A stretch of DNA of 64,000 nt from Streptomyces sp. CHD11 (GCF_018638295.1 NZ_JABTTS010000033.1:45954-109953); one strand, 5' to 3'. Shown: positions 51,926 through 60,583, numbered from the stretch's first letter. Notes: generated by a model not told the origin, from the sequence alone. Numbers and translations are program-made.

Positions 51926-52308
51926 TCAGACCTCGGTCGGGTGGACGCCCGCCTCGTGCAGCACCTTCATGTTTTCCCGGCTGAGTTCCGCGAACGCGCT
52001 GATTTCCGCCATGTGTGCGGCACCCTCGTAGGTCACCGGACCGTCCCCGAGGAGCATGGCGGGGTCCAGTTCGGCGTCGTACACGAGGGTGGCGTTGCCC
52101 TCCAGCGCCGGCTGCCACACGTCACCGACCGTCCGGAGGTAACTCCGGGCGACACCGCCCGGGTTACGCACCGTCACCGGCCGCTCCGGATCGACCAGCC
52201 CGAGCCGCGACAGGGTGGCGCGGGACGCGGCGATGCCCGAACCGCACGACGGCGTGAGACCGGCCCCCGCTCATAGGTGTGGACGAACCGCTGTCCAAGG
52301 ACACGGAG
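51926..52308 (-). pseudogene. 3' part of a DapF-like amino-acid epimerase, frameshifted and truncated
   Basis: Minus-strand translation gives PSCGSGIAASRATLSRLGLV, then PVTVRNPGG and VWQPALEGNATLVYDAEL, matching the C-terminal half of diaminopimelate-epimerase-fold enzymes (CntK/histidine-racemase-like), including the catalytic Cys in SCGSG. Just before it, VLGQRFVHTYERG is the matching upstream segment ('xVRxYERGxGxTxSCGxG') but in another frame: a run of five G near 52253-52258 would need six to join them. The N-terminal half is absent; homology stops near 52308, where methyltransferase sequence begins. An 83-codon frame from GTG 52177 could still be translated. It looks like a recombination remnant. 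Confidence 0.6.
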
Positions 52309-52309
52309 C

Positions 52310-53230
52310 GGTGGACCGGGAAAATCCCGGTCACCGCTCATGACTGGACCCACGTGCGGGGGTGGGTCACGCGGGAGGCGGCCGAGTTGAAGTACGTGGG
52401 CGAGGATCTGATCTCGTCGCCGTATCGGTCGCGGTTCTGGCAGGGCGCCACCATCGTGCCGCGCGTCCTGTTCTTCATGGAGCAGCAGGACGCCGGCCCG
52501 CTCGGACTGGGAAGCGGGCGGATCAGGGTGCGGTCGACTCGCAGCAGCACCGAGAAGAAGCCGTGGAAAGACCTTTCCGACCAAGAGGGCGTGGTCGAGA
52601 AGCAGTTCGTCCGCCCGGTTCTGCTCGGGGAAAGCGTGCTGCCGTACCGGCTCCTCACTCCGCGCAAGGCGGTGCTGCCCGTCGAGGGCAGCAACACGCT
52701 GATGGACGGCGGTCACGAGCACATCGACCGGTACCCGGACCTGGCGAAGTGGTGGCGCGGTGCGGAGGAGTTGTGGCTGGAGAACCGGAGCAGTGAGCGG
52801 CTGACGCTGCTCGATCAGCTGGAGTTCCGGCGGAAGCTCTCCATGCAACTTCCGGGGACGCCGTTGCGGGTGGTGTACGGCGCCTCTGGAATGCACGTGT
52901 CTGCTGTACTCGTCGACACTCCGAACGTGGTCATCGAGCACGGCCTGTACTGGGGCACCGTGAAGAGCCGCGATGAAGGCATGTACCTCTGCGCCATCCT
53001 CAACACGCCAGCACTGACCGAGGTCGTCCGCCCCCTCATGTCCTACGGCAAGGACGAGAGGCATGTGGACAAGGCCGTATGGCAGCTCCCCATTCCGGAG
53101 TTCGATCCCGCGAACCCCGGCCACCAGCGGCTCGCCGAGCTGGGAGCCGCGGAAGCGGCTCGCATCGCAACATCGCAATGTCCCGGATGCCGAGGAGCTG
53201 GACGACCTGGTCCGCCTGCTTCTGGAGTAA
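52310..53230 (+). pseudogene. C-terminal fragment of a DNA N-6 methyltransferase / type IIG enzyme, frameshifted at the end
   Basis: About 290 residues match the C-terminal target-recognition region of Eco57I/BREX-like N-6 adenine methyltransferases: LKYVGEDLISSPYRSRFWQG, LLTPRKAVLPVEG, TLLDQLEFRRKLSMQLPG, RVVYGASGMHVSAVLVD, and YLCAILNTPALTEVVRPLMS followed by GKDERHVDKAVWQLPIPEFDP. The catalytic NPPY half is missing. Near 53165-53180 the reading frame shifts: the original ending (RNVPDAEELDDLVRLLLE and a stop at 53230) continues in another frame. The piece was probably left by recombination or deletion of a restriction system. Confidence 0.65.
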
Positions 53231-53252
53231 GCAGCCGGACCAGGTCGCACCA

Positions 53253-53462
53253 TCAGGCTTCGGGCGCGTACGGGACGAACGCCGCCCACGCGCCCGGGGC
53301 GAACGTGAGGCGGGGGCCTTCAGTGTTCTTGGAGTCGCGGACGTGAATGGTGCCCGGGGTGACGGCAAGCTCGACACAGGACTCGCCGTTGTTGCCGCTG
53401 CTGTAGCTGCTCTTGAACCACGCCAGCTCGGAGGCGTCCCCGGCAGTGGTCTTGCGGATCAT
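53253..53462 (-). CDS. DUF397 protein
   Basis: A 69-residue DUF397 protein with the family core LAWFKSSYSSGNNGESCVELAV and VRDSKNTEGPRLTFAPGAWAAFV. Its ATG overlaps the stop of the Scr1-type regulator by 4 bp, the usual pairing. DUF397 partners appear to act against or with Scr1/WhiJ-type regulators, in a manner like toxin-antitoxin or sigma/anti-sigma couples, and influence development in Streptomyces. Confidence 0.9.
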   Translation of the reverse strand: MIRKTTAGDASELAWFKSSYSSGNNGESCVELAVTPGTIHVRDSKNTEGPRLTFAPGAWAAFVPYAPEA

Positions 53463-54337
53463 GTTTCTCCCAGCAGTTGCTCGATGAAGGCCAGCGACTC
53501 CCGAGGCGAGAGTGCCTGAGCTCGGATCGTCCCATACTGCAGTTCAAGGATGCGCAGCTGTTTAGGGTCCGAAGTCGGCCGCCCGTTGAACTCGCCATCG
53601 GCCCGGCCAACCGCCGTACCGTCCACGAACTTCAGCAGCTCAATGGTGCCATCCGTCCCTGAGTGGGTCTCACAATTCATCGGCATCACCTGAAGCACGA
53701 CGTTGTGCAACCGCCCCACCTCCGACAGGCGTTCGAGCTGCTGCCGCCAGACCATTGTGCCCCCGATCGGCCGACGCAGAACCCCCTCTTCCAGAACGAA
53801 ACTGAGAGCGGGAGCGGGTGTGCGCTCGAAGACGGTCCGCCGGGCAACCCGTGCAGCGACCATGCGCTCGACATCGTCCGGGGAGTAGGGCGGCTGTGCT
53901 GCCCCGATCACAGCTCGCGCATGCTCCGGCGTCTGCAACAAACCATTGATGCTGTTGCACTGGTACACAGCGATCTCGATCGCTTTCGCTTCCAACTTGC
54001 CCAGCGCCCGAACCTTCTTCGGATACCGGACCTTCTTCACGTCCTCCCAGGCCGCCGCGATGAGGCCGCCCGCGTTCAGGACCTCGTCCGCCTTGTCCAG
54101 GAACTCCTGCCGGGGGATCCGTTTGCCGCCCTCGATCTTGTACACCATGTCCTCGCCGTACCCGACGACCCGGCCGAAGTCGGCGGCCCGCATCCCCACC
54201 GCCTCGCGGCGCAGCTTCAGTTGTCGTCCGACGGTCGTGATGACCGCGACGCCCCACTCGTCGTCCGGGTCCACCTCCCAACCCGGTTCGTCCGCCTCGG
54301 TCTTGAGTTGCCCCGTCTCCGTCTCGACCGCCGTCAT
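53459..54337 (-). CDS. Scr1/WhiJ-type XRE regulator with DUF5753
   Basis: A 292-residue regulator. An N-terminal XRE helix-turn-helix (VGRQLKLRREAVGMRAADFGRVVGYGEDMVYKIEGGKRIP) is followed by the DUF5753 domain (about 105-285), recognised by EAKAIEIAVYQCNSINGLLQTPEHARAVI and FVLEEGVLRRPIGG. The ~30-residue acidic start is poorly conserved. The ATG has GGAGAGG before it. With the DUF397 gene after it and a GHKL ATPase divergent, it forms the trio found many times in Streptomyces that regulates development and secondary metabolism. Direct repeats upstream may be its operator. Confidence 0.9.
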   Translation of the reverse strand: MTAVETETGQLKTEADEPGWEVDPDDEWGVAVITTVGRQLKLRREAVGMRAADFGRVVGYGEDMVYKIEGGKRIPRQEFLDKADEVLNAGGLIAAAWEDVKKVRYPKKVRALGKLEAKAIEIAVYQCNSINGLLQTPEHARAVIGAAQPPYSPDDVERMVAARVARRTVFERTPAPALSFVLEEGVLRRPIGGTMVWRQQLERLSEVGRLHNVVLQVMPMNCETHSGTDGTIELLKFVDGTAVGRADGEFNGRPTSDPKQLRILELQYGTIRAQALSPRESLAFIEQLLGET

Positions 54338-54451
54338 GCCGCACCTCTCCCTCGGGAACCGTCCGTGACGCCACCCGGCGCCCTACCCGTATCAACCGTC
54401 GGAACAGCCACGACAGCACCGGACAAGCACCGGACAGTGACCGTACGCACC

Positions 54452-54497
54452 CGCTGAGTGACACTCCACGGTACGCAGACACCGCCACGCTGAGTGA
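54452..54497. repeat. Direct repeat CGCTGAGTGA, two copies 36 bp apart
   Basis: The 10-bp unit occurs at 54452-54461 and 54488-54497, in the gap between the divergent regulator and ATPase genes; the second ends next to the ATPase start. The spacing of about 3.5 helical turns suggests cooperative regulator binding. Confidence 0.5.
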
Positions 54498-54498
54498 T

Positions 54499-54930
54499 GT
54501 GAATCAGCAAACTGCCGAACCCACCGCTTCCGTCAGGAACTTCAGCGTGCTGTTGTCCGCCACCCCACGCAGTGCGCGCCTCGCCCGGCTCCTCACCGAC
54601 GCCCACCTCCGCGACTGGGGATACGACTCGGGGGCCGCACGCCAGGTCGTGGCCGAGCTGGCTGTCAACGCCGTTACCCACGGTCGCGTGCCGGGCCGGG
54701 ACTTCCGTCTCGCGTTCTACGTGGTGAACCACACGCTCCGTATCGAGGTCACCGACACCCGCTGCGATCGCCTGCCCAAGCTTCAACCGGGCTCCCGCGA
54801 CGCCGAGTCGGGCCGCGGTCTCCTGCTCGTCGAAGCGCTCGCGGACCGCTGGGGCGTATCCGAGGAGCGCTTCCCGCGCAAAACCGTCTGGGCCGAACTA
54901 CGGCTCGCGGAACCGGAACCCGAATTCTGA
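54499..54930 (+). CDS. Anti-sigma-type GHKL ATPase (RsbW/SpoIIAB-like)
   Basis: A 143-residue HATPase_c_2 protein. RQVVAELAVNAVTHGRVPG is the N box with Glu and Asn for Mg-ATP, RIEVTDTRCDRLP contains the D-box, and SGRGLLLVEALADRWGV is the G-rich lid. Such proteins phosphorylate anti-anti-sigma factors or act as kinase-like partners of XRE/DUF397 genes. The GTG at 54499 is divergent from the Scr1-type gene, with shared upstream repeats. Confidence 0.88.
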   Translation: MNQQTAEPTASVRNFSVLLSATPRSARLARLLTDAHLRDWGYDSGAARQVVAELAVNAVTHGRVPGRDFRLAFYVVNHTLRIEVTDTRCDRLPKLQPGSRDAESGRGLLLVEALADRWGVSEERFPRKTVWAELRLAEPEPEF

Positions 54931-55172
54931 GGCTCCGGTGCCGTCGGCGCCTTCCAGAACAACAACCCGGGGGAAAAGAACCCCACCAAGCCCCACCCCT
55001 TCCCGCCCGAGGCGTGTCGTCACTCGGGCGGGTGAACATCACCGGCTCAGCTGGATTTCCGGACCTCAGACACCTCTACGCTCAGCGCACACAGCCCGAA
55101 AAAACTTCGGCCCCCGCTGGGACTCCACTCCCGGTGCGAGGGCCTGACCACCCAGGAAGAGGAGCTTCCCGA

Positions 55173-56048
55173 ATGGGTACTCAAAACCCTAGCGCGCCCC
55201 CGCGCGCCCAGTCAGCCGACGGCGGCAATCCGCCACGATCGCGTCACCGCACCACCACCGGCGGCGTCATCCACGACAACACCCGCCACACCACCCGCTT
55301 CGTGGTGATCGGCAACCACCTCACCCAGCACGCGGAACTCTCCCTGCTCGCCATCGGCCTCGGCTGCCACATCCAGTCGCTGCCCGCCGGCGCCCCCGTG
55401 GACATCAAGAGCCTCACCGCCCGCTTCAAAGAAGGCACCAAACGCATCGCCGACGCCCTGCGCGAACTGGAGACTCACGGCTACCTCCGCCGCGAACGCC
55501 ACCGCACCCCCACCGGCCGCATCATCACCCGCACCACCTCCTGCAACCAGCCCGGCCACCGACGCGAAGCGGCACCCACTGGCTGCCCCGCTCCGCCGCC
55601 CCGCCCGACGGCGGAGCGCACCACCAAGCCTCGCCCCCGCAAAGCCCTTCCCCCGGTCCCCCAGCCCACCCGCGCCGCTGCCACCGCACTCAGCCAGCGG
55701 GCCGCCGACCTCCTCAGCACCCTCCGCCGCCACGACCCCCGCCTCCTGCTCTCCGCGGCCGACACCGATCACCTCGCCCCCGGCGTCATCGCCTGGCTGG
55801 AGCGCGAGGTAACCCCCACCGCCCTACGCCACGCCCTCACCGAGAACCTCCCCGACGAACCCCTCCACCGCCCCGCGGCCTTCCTCGCCCACCGCCTCAC
55901 CGGCGGGCTCCCGCCCCTGCCCCCGTACCGCGCTCCGGCCCTGCCCGTGCCCGTACGCCACGATCTCCGCAACTGTGACGGCTGCGACCGCGCCTTCCGC
56001 GCCCCCGACACCCAGGCTCTCTGCCTCACCTGCACCACACCCCGATGA
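55173..56048 (+). CDS. Winged-helix protein with C-terminal CxxC zinc motif
   Basis: A 291-residue protein. Residues about 45-130 look like a winged helix: AELSLLAIGLGCHIQSLPAG, then SLTARFKEGTKRIADALRELETHGYLRRER. A proline-rich linker and a helical region follow, and the C-terminus has DLRNCDGCDRAFRAPDTQAL with LCLTC, a probable zinc knuckle. The type is common in Streptomyces and resembles replication- or phage-related DNA-binding proteins. AAGAGGAG is 8 bp before the ATG. The 240-bp leader upstream (54931-55172) contains no supported gene. Confidence 0.75.
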   Translation: MGTQNPSAPPRAQSADGGNPPRSRHRTTTGGVIHDNTRHTTRFVVIGNHLTQHAELSLLAIGLGCHIQSLPAGAPVDIKSLTARFKEGTKRIADALRELETHGYLRRERHRTPTGRIITRTTSCNQPGHRREAAPTGCPAPPPRPTAERTTKPRPRKALPPVPQPTRAAATALSQRAADLLSTLRRHDPRLLLSAADTDHLAPGVIAWLEREVTPTALRHALTENLPDEPLHRPAAFLAHRLTGGLPPLPPYRAPALPVPVRHDLRNCDGCDRAFRAPDTQALCLTCTTPR

Positions 56049-56202
56049 CGGCATCTCCCTTTGCCCGACGCGCGGTTGACGAAAAATCACGTCGCGCGAC
56101 GGGTTGTCAGCCTGGGAGGATCGTTCAACAATCCTACAGAGTACGCACGTTGCCGAGTGATGTTCCACGCCTGAGGCGGACAGCCGGGGAGAGGGAGATG
56201 TC

Positions 56203-56649
56203 ATGGGGGAGTTGCGGAAGCAGGCACGGACCGGCGCGTGGATCGCCCGCGGGGTCCTCGGCGTGACCGCCGTCTATGTGGCCGGTGCGTTCGCCTTCGG
56301 AAGTGCCGCGTGGATCACCGCGCCGTTCCGCGGCGAGGTCGACGAGCGGGAGAGGACCGTCGCGTCAGGTGCGTTCCGTCTGACCACCTACCAGGAGTTC
56401 TTCGACCTGTGTGAAGCCGTGCAGAACGCCGAGGGAACGATCGGGGCGCTCCGGCAGGAGCGCCCGTCGGCCCCGGAGGCGCGCAAGACCCAGATCGACC
56501 AGTCGGTCACCGCGCTGAGAGCGTCACGGATCGAGTCCGTCAACGAGTACAACGCCAAGGCCGCCCAGGAGCACCGCGCGCCCTTCCTCGACGAGAGCCT
56601 CCCCTACCGGCTCGACGCCGACGCCGAGAAGACGACCTGCACCGACTGA
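56203..56649 (+). CDS. Membrane-anchored hypothetical protein
   Basis: A 148-residue protein with one N-terminal membrane helix (GVLGVTAVYVAGAFAFGSAAWI) and an external or periplasmic, helical body (FFDLCEAVQNAEGTIGALRQ, SVTALRASRIESVNEYNAK). Two cysteines (DLCEAV and TTCTD at the end) could form a disulfide outside the cell. GGAGAGGGAG lies before the ATG. It is 23 bp upstream of the lipoprotein gene and probably co-transcribed. The pattern recalls small prophage lysis or envelope proteins, but I do not recognise a family. Confidence 0.7.
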   Translation: MGELRKQARTGAWIARGVLGVTAVYVAGAFAFGSAAWITAPFRGEVDERERTVASGAFRLTTYQEFFDLCEAVQNAEGTIGALRQERPSAPEARKTQIDQSVTALRASRIESVNEYNAKAAQEHRAPFLDESLPYRLDADAEKTTCTD

Positions 56650-56672
56650 CCCCGGGAAGGGGACGAACGACC

Positions 56673-57239
56673 ATGCGCAGGACCGCACGCATCTCCCTGA
56701 CAGCCGTCTCGGTGCTCACCCTGGGCCTCGGGCTGGCCTCCTGCACCGGCGACTCCAGCCAGGACAAGGAGAACAAGGCCAAGCAGGACGGCTACGACCA
56801 GCTCGTGGCGCGGCAGCCCGCCGGCCTGATGGAGTACTCCCCGACCCGCGAGGCGATCAACCAGTGGGTCGAGACCTGGGGCAAGCGGGGCAAGCTCTCC
56901 TACGTCTACATCCAGAACGCCAAGGGCGAGTACGGGTACTTCGTCATGAAGGGCCTGCCGGTCCCGCGCTGCAAGATGCTCACGCCCACCGAGCGGGTGG
57001 AGACCAGGTCCCAGGGCGTGGCGGTCCTGCCGCAGCCGGGCATGGACGGCACGTACTCGGCGGGCTCCATGTGCCACGCGTACTACGGTTTCGACGCCAC
57101 GACCGGCGCGTACATGGAATTCACCGTGGGGACGAACCAGTCGTTCTTCCTCTTCGACAAACCCATGGCGATGCCCGAGTACGCCGGCGCCGAGCAGCTG
57201 GGCCCGACCTCGATCAAGGACGCCGGGGCGCAGTCCTAG
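56673..57239 (+). CDS. Lipoprotein of unknown function
   Basis: A 188-residue lipoprotein. The signal ends in the lipobox LASC, so the cysteine at about 27 would be lipidated. The body (EAINQWVETWGKRGKLSYVYIQNAKGEYGYFVMKGLP) and the later SMCHAYYGFDATTGAYMEFT match a hypothetical family found in phages and actinobacteria. GGGAAGGGG precedes the ATG. It is probably in one operon with the membrane-anchored gene before it. Confidence 0.78.
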   Translation: MRRTARISLTAVSVLTLGLGLASCTGDSSQDKENKAKQDGYDQLVARQPAGLMEYSPTREAINQWVETWGKRGKLSYVYIQNAKGEYGYFVMKGLPVPRCKMLTPTERVETRSQGVAVLPQPGMDGTYSAGSMCHAYYGFDATTGAYMEFTVGTNQSFFLFDKPMAMPEYAGAEQLGPTSIKDAGAQS

Positions 57240-57269
57240 GTCCCGCCCCGCCCCGGGGACGAACCTGCC

Positions 57270-58196
57270 CTAGGAGTGCCCCAGCTCCGCCGACGCCTCG
57301 TCCTCCGCCGCCGGGACAGAGCCGGAGTCGGGGGCAGGGCGGAGGGGGAAGGGGTCGACGCGGGTCTCGTCGATGACCGGCGGTGCCGGCTGCGGCGGCT
57401 TGGGCATGACCGCGGCCTCCGAGTGGCCGCCGCAGCCGTACCCCAGCGAGACGACGTGGCCGTCGGCCGGGGAGTACTCGTTGGCGCACACCCCGAACGC
57501 CTGACCGAGCGAGCCGCCGATACGGGCGAGGAAACCGCACGACATGCAGGTGGCCGGGGCCGCCTGGGCCATCGGGGTCTTCGCGCCGAACCCCTCCTCC
57601 CAGCGGTCGGCGGCGATGTGCAGCCCGTAGCGGGAGAGGACCCGGGCGCGGCGCAGACCGAGCTCCTCGGCGACCGCCGCGATGGTGCCGCGGGCCGGGA
57701 CGACGGACAGGTCGGCGGGGGCGCCCGACGTGACCTCGGCGTCCTCGGCCTCCACCAGTTCGGCCATCTCCTCGGAGACGGCGGAGTTCGGCGGCGGTTC
57801 CTCGTCGCCGATGAAGCCCGGTTCCAGCCGGAGGTCCTCGGCGTCGGTGGGGAGCAGGTCGCCGGGCCCCATGTCACCGGGGCGCAGCCGCTCGCTCCAC
57901 GGCACCCACTCCGGCGCGAGGACCGCGTCGGGGCCGGGCAGCAGCACCGACTCGTCGACCGTGACGATCTTGGCTCGGGAGGCGCGGGCGACGGTGACGG
58001 CCCAGCGCCAGCCGCGGTAGCCGGGCTCCATGCATCCGAAGAAGTGGGTGACGACGCGGTCACCCTCGGAGACCATTCCCTCGTGCTCGCCCACGACCCC
58101 GGGGGCGGCGGCCTCCTCGGCTGCGGCGCGGGCGAGGTCGACGGCCTCGGCGCACAGACGGTCGGGGGTGCGGCTTCGCGTTGTCGCTGCGCTCAC
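57270..58196 (-). CDS. DUF3027 protein
   Basis: A 308-residue cytoplasmic protein of the DUF3027 family, found across actinobacteria. Conserved segments are FGCMEPGYRGWRWAVTVARA, LLPGPDAVLAPEWVPWSERL, RYGLHIAADRWEEGFGAKTP and a cysteine/histidine pattern CMSCGFLARIGGSLGQAFGVCANE plus YGCGGH, which may hold zinc. GTG 58196 follows AGAGAAG. It is divergent from the MFS gene. No function is known. Confidence 0.85.
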   Translation of the reverse strand: MSAATTRSRTPDRLCAEAVDLARAAAEEAAAPGVVGEHEGMVSEGDRVVTHFFGCMEPGYRGWRWAVTVARASRAKIVTVDESVLLPGPDAVLAPEWVPWSERLRPGDMGPGDLLPTDAEDLRLEPGFIGDEEPPPNSAVSEEMAELVEAEDAEVTSGAPADLSVVPARGTIAAVAEELGLRRARVLSRYGLHIAADRWEEGFGAKTPMAQAAPATCMSCGFLARIGGSLGQAFGVCANEYSPADGHVVSLGYGCGGHSEAAVMPKPPQPAPPVIDETRVDPFPLRPAPDSGSVPAAEDEASAELGHS

Positions 58197-58583
58197 AGGT
58201 ATCGCTTCTCTCCTACGCCGTCTCACGAGTGCGCCACTCCCAGCGCGGGGGGCGGACGGAGCGGACAGGGGACCGCGTCGACGTCCGCGCCGCAACGTGC
58301 TCGGGCGCGCCTCCATCCATTCTGCGGGATGGCTGAGATACGCACGCTACCTGTTCGCGTGCGCTGGGCCTACACCGACGGTTGTTATGGGGTGCCGCGC
58401 GCCGGTTTTCCGTGGGCGTTCGTCCGCCTCCGCGGCGTTGATCCGTCCACGACACACCGGCGGCGGCGTCGGCCGCGCGGCGACACGGCGCGGGGGCCCG
58501 CGTTGCGCCGTACAGCCGCAACCGGGATGCCGTCCGTGGGGGAGACCGCACTACGCACCGCCATCTCGGGGCACTATGACGTC
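58197..58583. other. 387-bp divergent intergenic region
   Basis: No supported gene is present. The frame of the MFS gene is open through most of it, so an earlier start (ATG 58527) cannot be excluded. CACTAT lies 6 bp before GTG 58584 and could be a -10 for a leaderless transcript. Confidence 0.35.
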
Positions 58584-60017
58584 GTGGCTACCGCGAGGAC
58601 GCCCCAGGACGCCACCGGGACCGGTGGGCCGAAAGGGGACAAGGGAAACGGCCGACGCCTCGGCACGGGCCGGGCGGGCGGCCCCCTGCGTGCGTGCGGG
58701 CGCGCCCTGCGCTTCCCGGTGACCAGGACCGCCCGCGGGATCCGCCGGGCGACCCACGCGCACGGCGCAGGGGAGTCCGGACTCGGCAAGCTGATCGAAC
58801 TGCACGGCGTGAACGGCGCCGGTGACGTGATGATCACGGTCGCGCTGGCATCCACCGTCTTCTTCTCCGTGCCGACCGACGAGGCCCGCGGGCGTGTCGC
58901 CCTCTACCTCGCCATCACCATGGCGCCCTTCACCCTCCTCGCCCCCGTCGTCGGCCCGCTCCTGGACCGTCTCCCGCACGGCCGCCGCGCCGCCATGGCC
59001 GGCGCGATGCTCGCCCGGGCACTGCTCGCGCTGGTCCTGTCCGGCGCGGTCGTCACCGGCGGACTGGAGCTGTACCCGGCCGCACTGGGCGTACTGGTCT
59101 CCTCCAAGGCGTACGGAGTGGTCAGAAGCGCGGTCGTGCCGCGGCTGCTGCCCCCCGCCTTCTCCCTGGTGAAAGCGAACTCACGGGTCACCCTCGGCGG
59201 GCTGCTGGCGACCGGCATCGCCGCGCCGATCGGCGCGGGGCTCCATCAGATCGGGCCGCGCTGGCCGCTGTACGGGGCGTTCGTGCTCTTCATGACCGGC
59301 GTGTTCCTGTCCTTCCGGCTGCCGCCGAAGGTGGACTCCGCCAAGGGCGAGGCCATGGCCCTGCTCGCCGCCGACGAGCAGCATCTGCACGGCCCGCACC
59401 GCAAGACCGACAAGCGCCCCGGACTGCGCACGGTCGGCCCGGCCGTCACCCACGCGCTCGCCGCCAACACCTCCATCCGCTGCCTCACCGGATTCCTGAT
59501 CTTCTTCCTGGCGTTCCTGCTGCGCGAGCATCCGATGTCCGGCCAGAGCGCCGCGGTCTCGCTCGGCATCGTGGGAGTGGCGGCCGGCACGGGCAACGCA
59601 CTCGGTACGGCGGTCGGCGCAGGGCTGCGGAACCGCGCGCCGGAGATCATCATCGTGACGGTGGTGGCCTGCGTGGTCAGCGCGGCGGTCGTGGCCGCGG
59701 CGTTCTTCGGAGCGGTGCTGGTGGCGTGCCTCGCCGCGATCGCCGGGTTCGCACAGGCGCTGGCCAAACTGTCGCTGGACGCGCTGATCCAGCGGGACGT
59801 GCCGGAGTTCGTGCGCAGTTCGGCCTTCGCCCGGTCCGAGACCCTGCTGCAGATGTCCTGGGTGCTGGGCGGAGCGATCGGCATCGTGATGCCGCTGATC
59901 GGGCCGCTCGGGCTGGCCGTGGGCGCGGCGATCGTCGCCACGGGCTGGCTGACCACGCTCCGCGGACTGGTCCGCTCGGCCCGGCAGGGACACGGCGGAC
60001 GGGCGCGAGTGGCGTAA
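58584..60017 (+). CDS. MFS-type membrane transporter
   Basis: A 477-residue protein with a hydrophilic N-terminus of about 60 residues and about 11-12 hydrophobic helices (LAITMAPFTLLAPVVGPLLDRLPHGRRAAM resembles motif A). The end of the protein is hydrophobic up to the last basic residues. Similar proteins are annotated as MFS transporters in many streptomycetes, next to mqnB-mqnD. GTG 58584 is preferred for its -10-like CACTAT; ATG 58527 is an alternative. Substrate unknown. Confidence 0.78.
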   Translation: MATARTPQDATGTGGPKGDKGNGRRLGTGRAGGPLRACGRALRFPVTRTARGIRRATHAHGAGESGLGKLIELHGVNGAGDVMITVALASTVFFSVPTDEARGRVALYLAITMAPFTLLAPVVGPLLDRLPHGRRAAMAGAMLARALLALVLSGAVVTGGLELYPAALGVLVSSKAYGVVRSAVVPRLLPPAFSLVKANSRVTLGGLLATGIAAPIGAGLHQIGPRWPLYGAFVLFMTGVFLSFRLPPKVDSAKGEAMALLAADEQHLHGPHRKTDKRPGLRTVGPAVTHALAANTSIRCLTGFLIFFLAFLLREHPMSGQSAAVSLGIVGVAAGTGNALGTAVGAGLRNRAPEIIIVTVVACVVSAAVVAAAFFGAVLVACLAAIAGFAQALAKLSLDALIQRDVPEFVRSSAFARSETLLQMSWVLGGAIGIVMPLIGPLGLAVGAAIVATGWLTTLRGLVRSARQGHGGRARVA

Positions 60018-60035
60018 CGCTCCGGCCACGCCGTA

Positions 60036-60047
60036 CCCCACGTGGGG
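60036..60047. promoter_or_regulatory. Perfect 12-bp palindrome at the -35 region
   Basis: CCCCACGTGGGG is fully self-complementary and ends 20 bp before the -10 hexamer at 60068. Its location would let a dimeric regulator cover the -35 of the DUF2771-mqnB-mqnD operon. Confidence 0.45.
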
Positions 60048-60067
60048 AGTGGGGCACGCCTGCCCGA

Positions 60068-60073
60068 TAACCT
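60068..60073 (+). promoter_or_regulatory. -10 element of a leaderless DUF2771-mqn transcript
   Basis: TAACCT is exactly 6 bp before the ATG at 60080 and there is no ribosome site. Confidence 0.6.
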
Positions 60074-60079
60074 TCGGCC

Positions 60080-60583
60080 ATGACCACGTTGCCCCGCGGC
60101 GCAGCCGCAATCGGACACCGCGGTGCACGACGCCGCCGCGCCGTCGCCACCGCCGGCGCCGTTTCCGCCGGACTGCTCGTCCTGGCCGCCTGTGACAAGC
60201 CGACGCCGATCGCCACCGTCACGGTGGGCAGCGACTCGGCGAGCTCCGAGGCCACCTGCGGCGGGGAGGGCAAGGCCCTCAAGGCCGCCGAGCTGACCAA
60301 GTGCCTCCAGGACAAGGGCGTCGACGAGCTCACCGTCGATCCCGACGAGCCCGTGCGCTTCGGTGTCGACCCGGAGATCGCCGACAACGGCTGGATCATC
60401 CTGATGAACGGACAGCCCCTGCTGTCCGAGGCCGAGACCAAGACCTACACCACCATCCCGGGCAACATCTTCTTCAACGCCCAGTACGGCGCCCAGGGCG
60501 ACTCGACCCTGGTGTCGATCAAGGAGGGCGGGAACGACGAGGCCACGGGTCTGTGGTCCTTCCGGCTGAAGAAGGACAGCTGA
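60080..60583 (+). CDS. DUF2771-family lipoprotein
   Basis: A 167-residue lipoprotein with a long basic lead (GHRGARRRRAVATAGAV), a hydrophobic segment and the lipobox LAAC at about 35-38. The body begins DKPTPIATVTVGSDS and contains FGVDPEIADNGWIILMNGQPLL and IPGNIFFNAQYGAQGDSTL, typical of DUF2771. The family is anchored on the outer face of the actinobacterial membrane. The ATG is at the start of an apparently leaderless transcript that continues into mqnB and mqnD. Confidence 0.83.
   Translation: MTTLPRGAAAIGHRGARRRRAVATAGAVSAGLLVLAACDKPTPIATVTVGSDSASSEATCGGEGKALKAAELTKCLQDKGVDELTVDPDEPVRFGVDPEIADNGWIILMNGQPLLSEAETKTYTTIPGNIFFNAQYGAQGDSTLVSIKEGGNDEATGLWSFRLKKDS

Noticed and set aside
57276..58583. 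Long upstream extension of the MFS frame
   Set aside because: It runs antisense through the conserved DUF3027 gene and contains no domain; GC-rich DNA keeps the frame open by chance.
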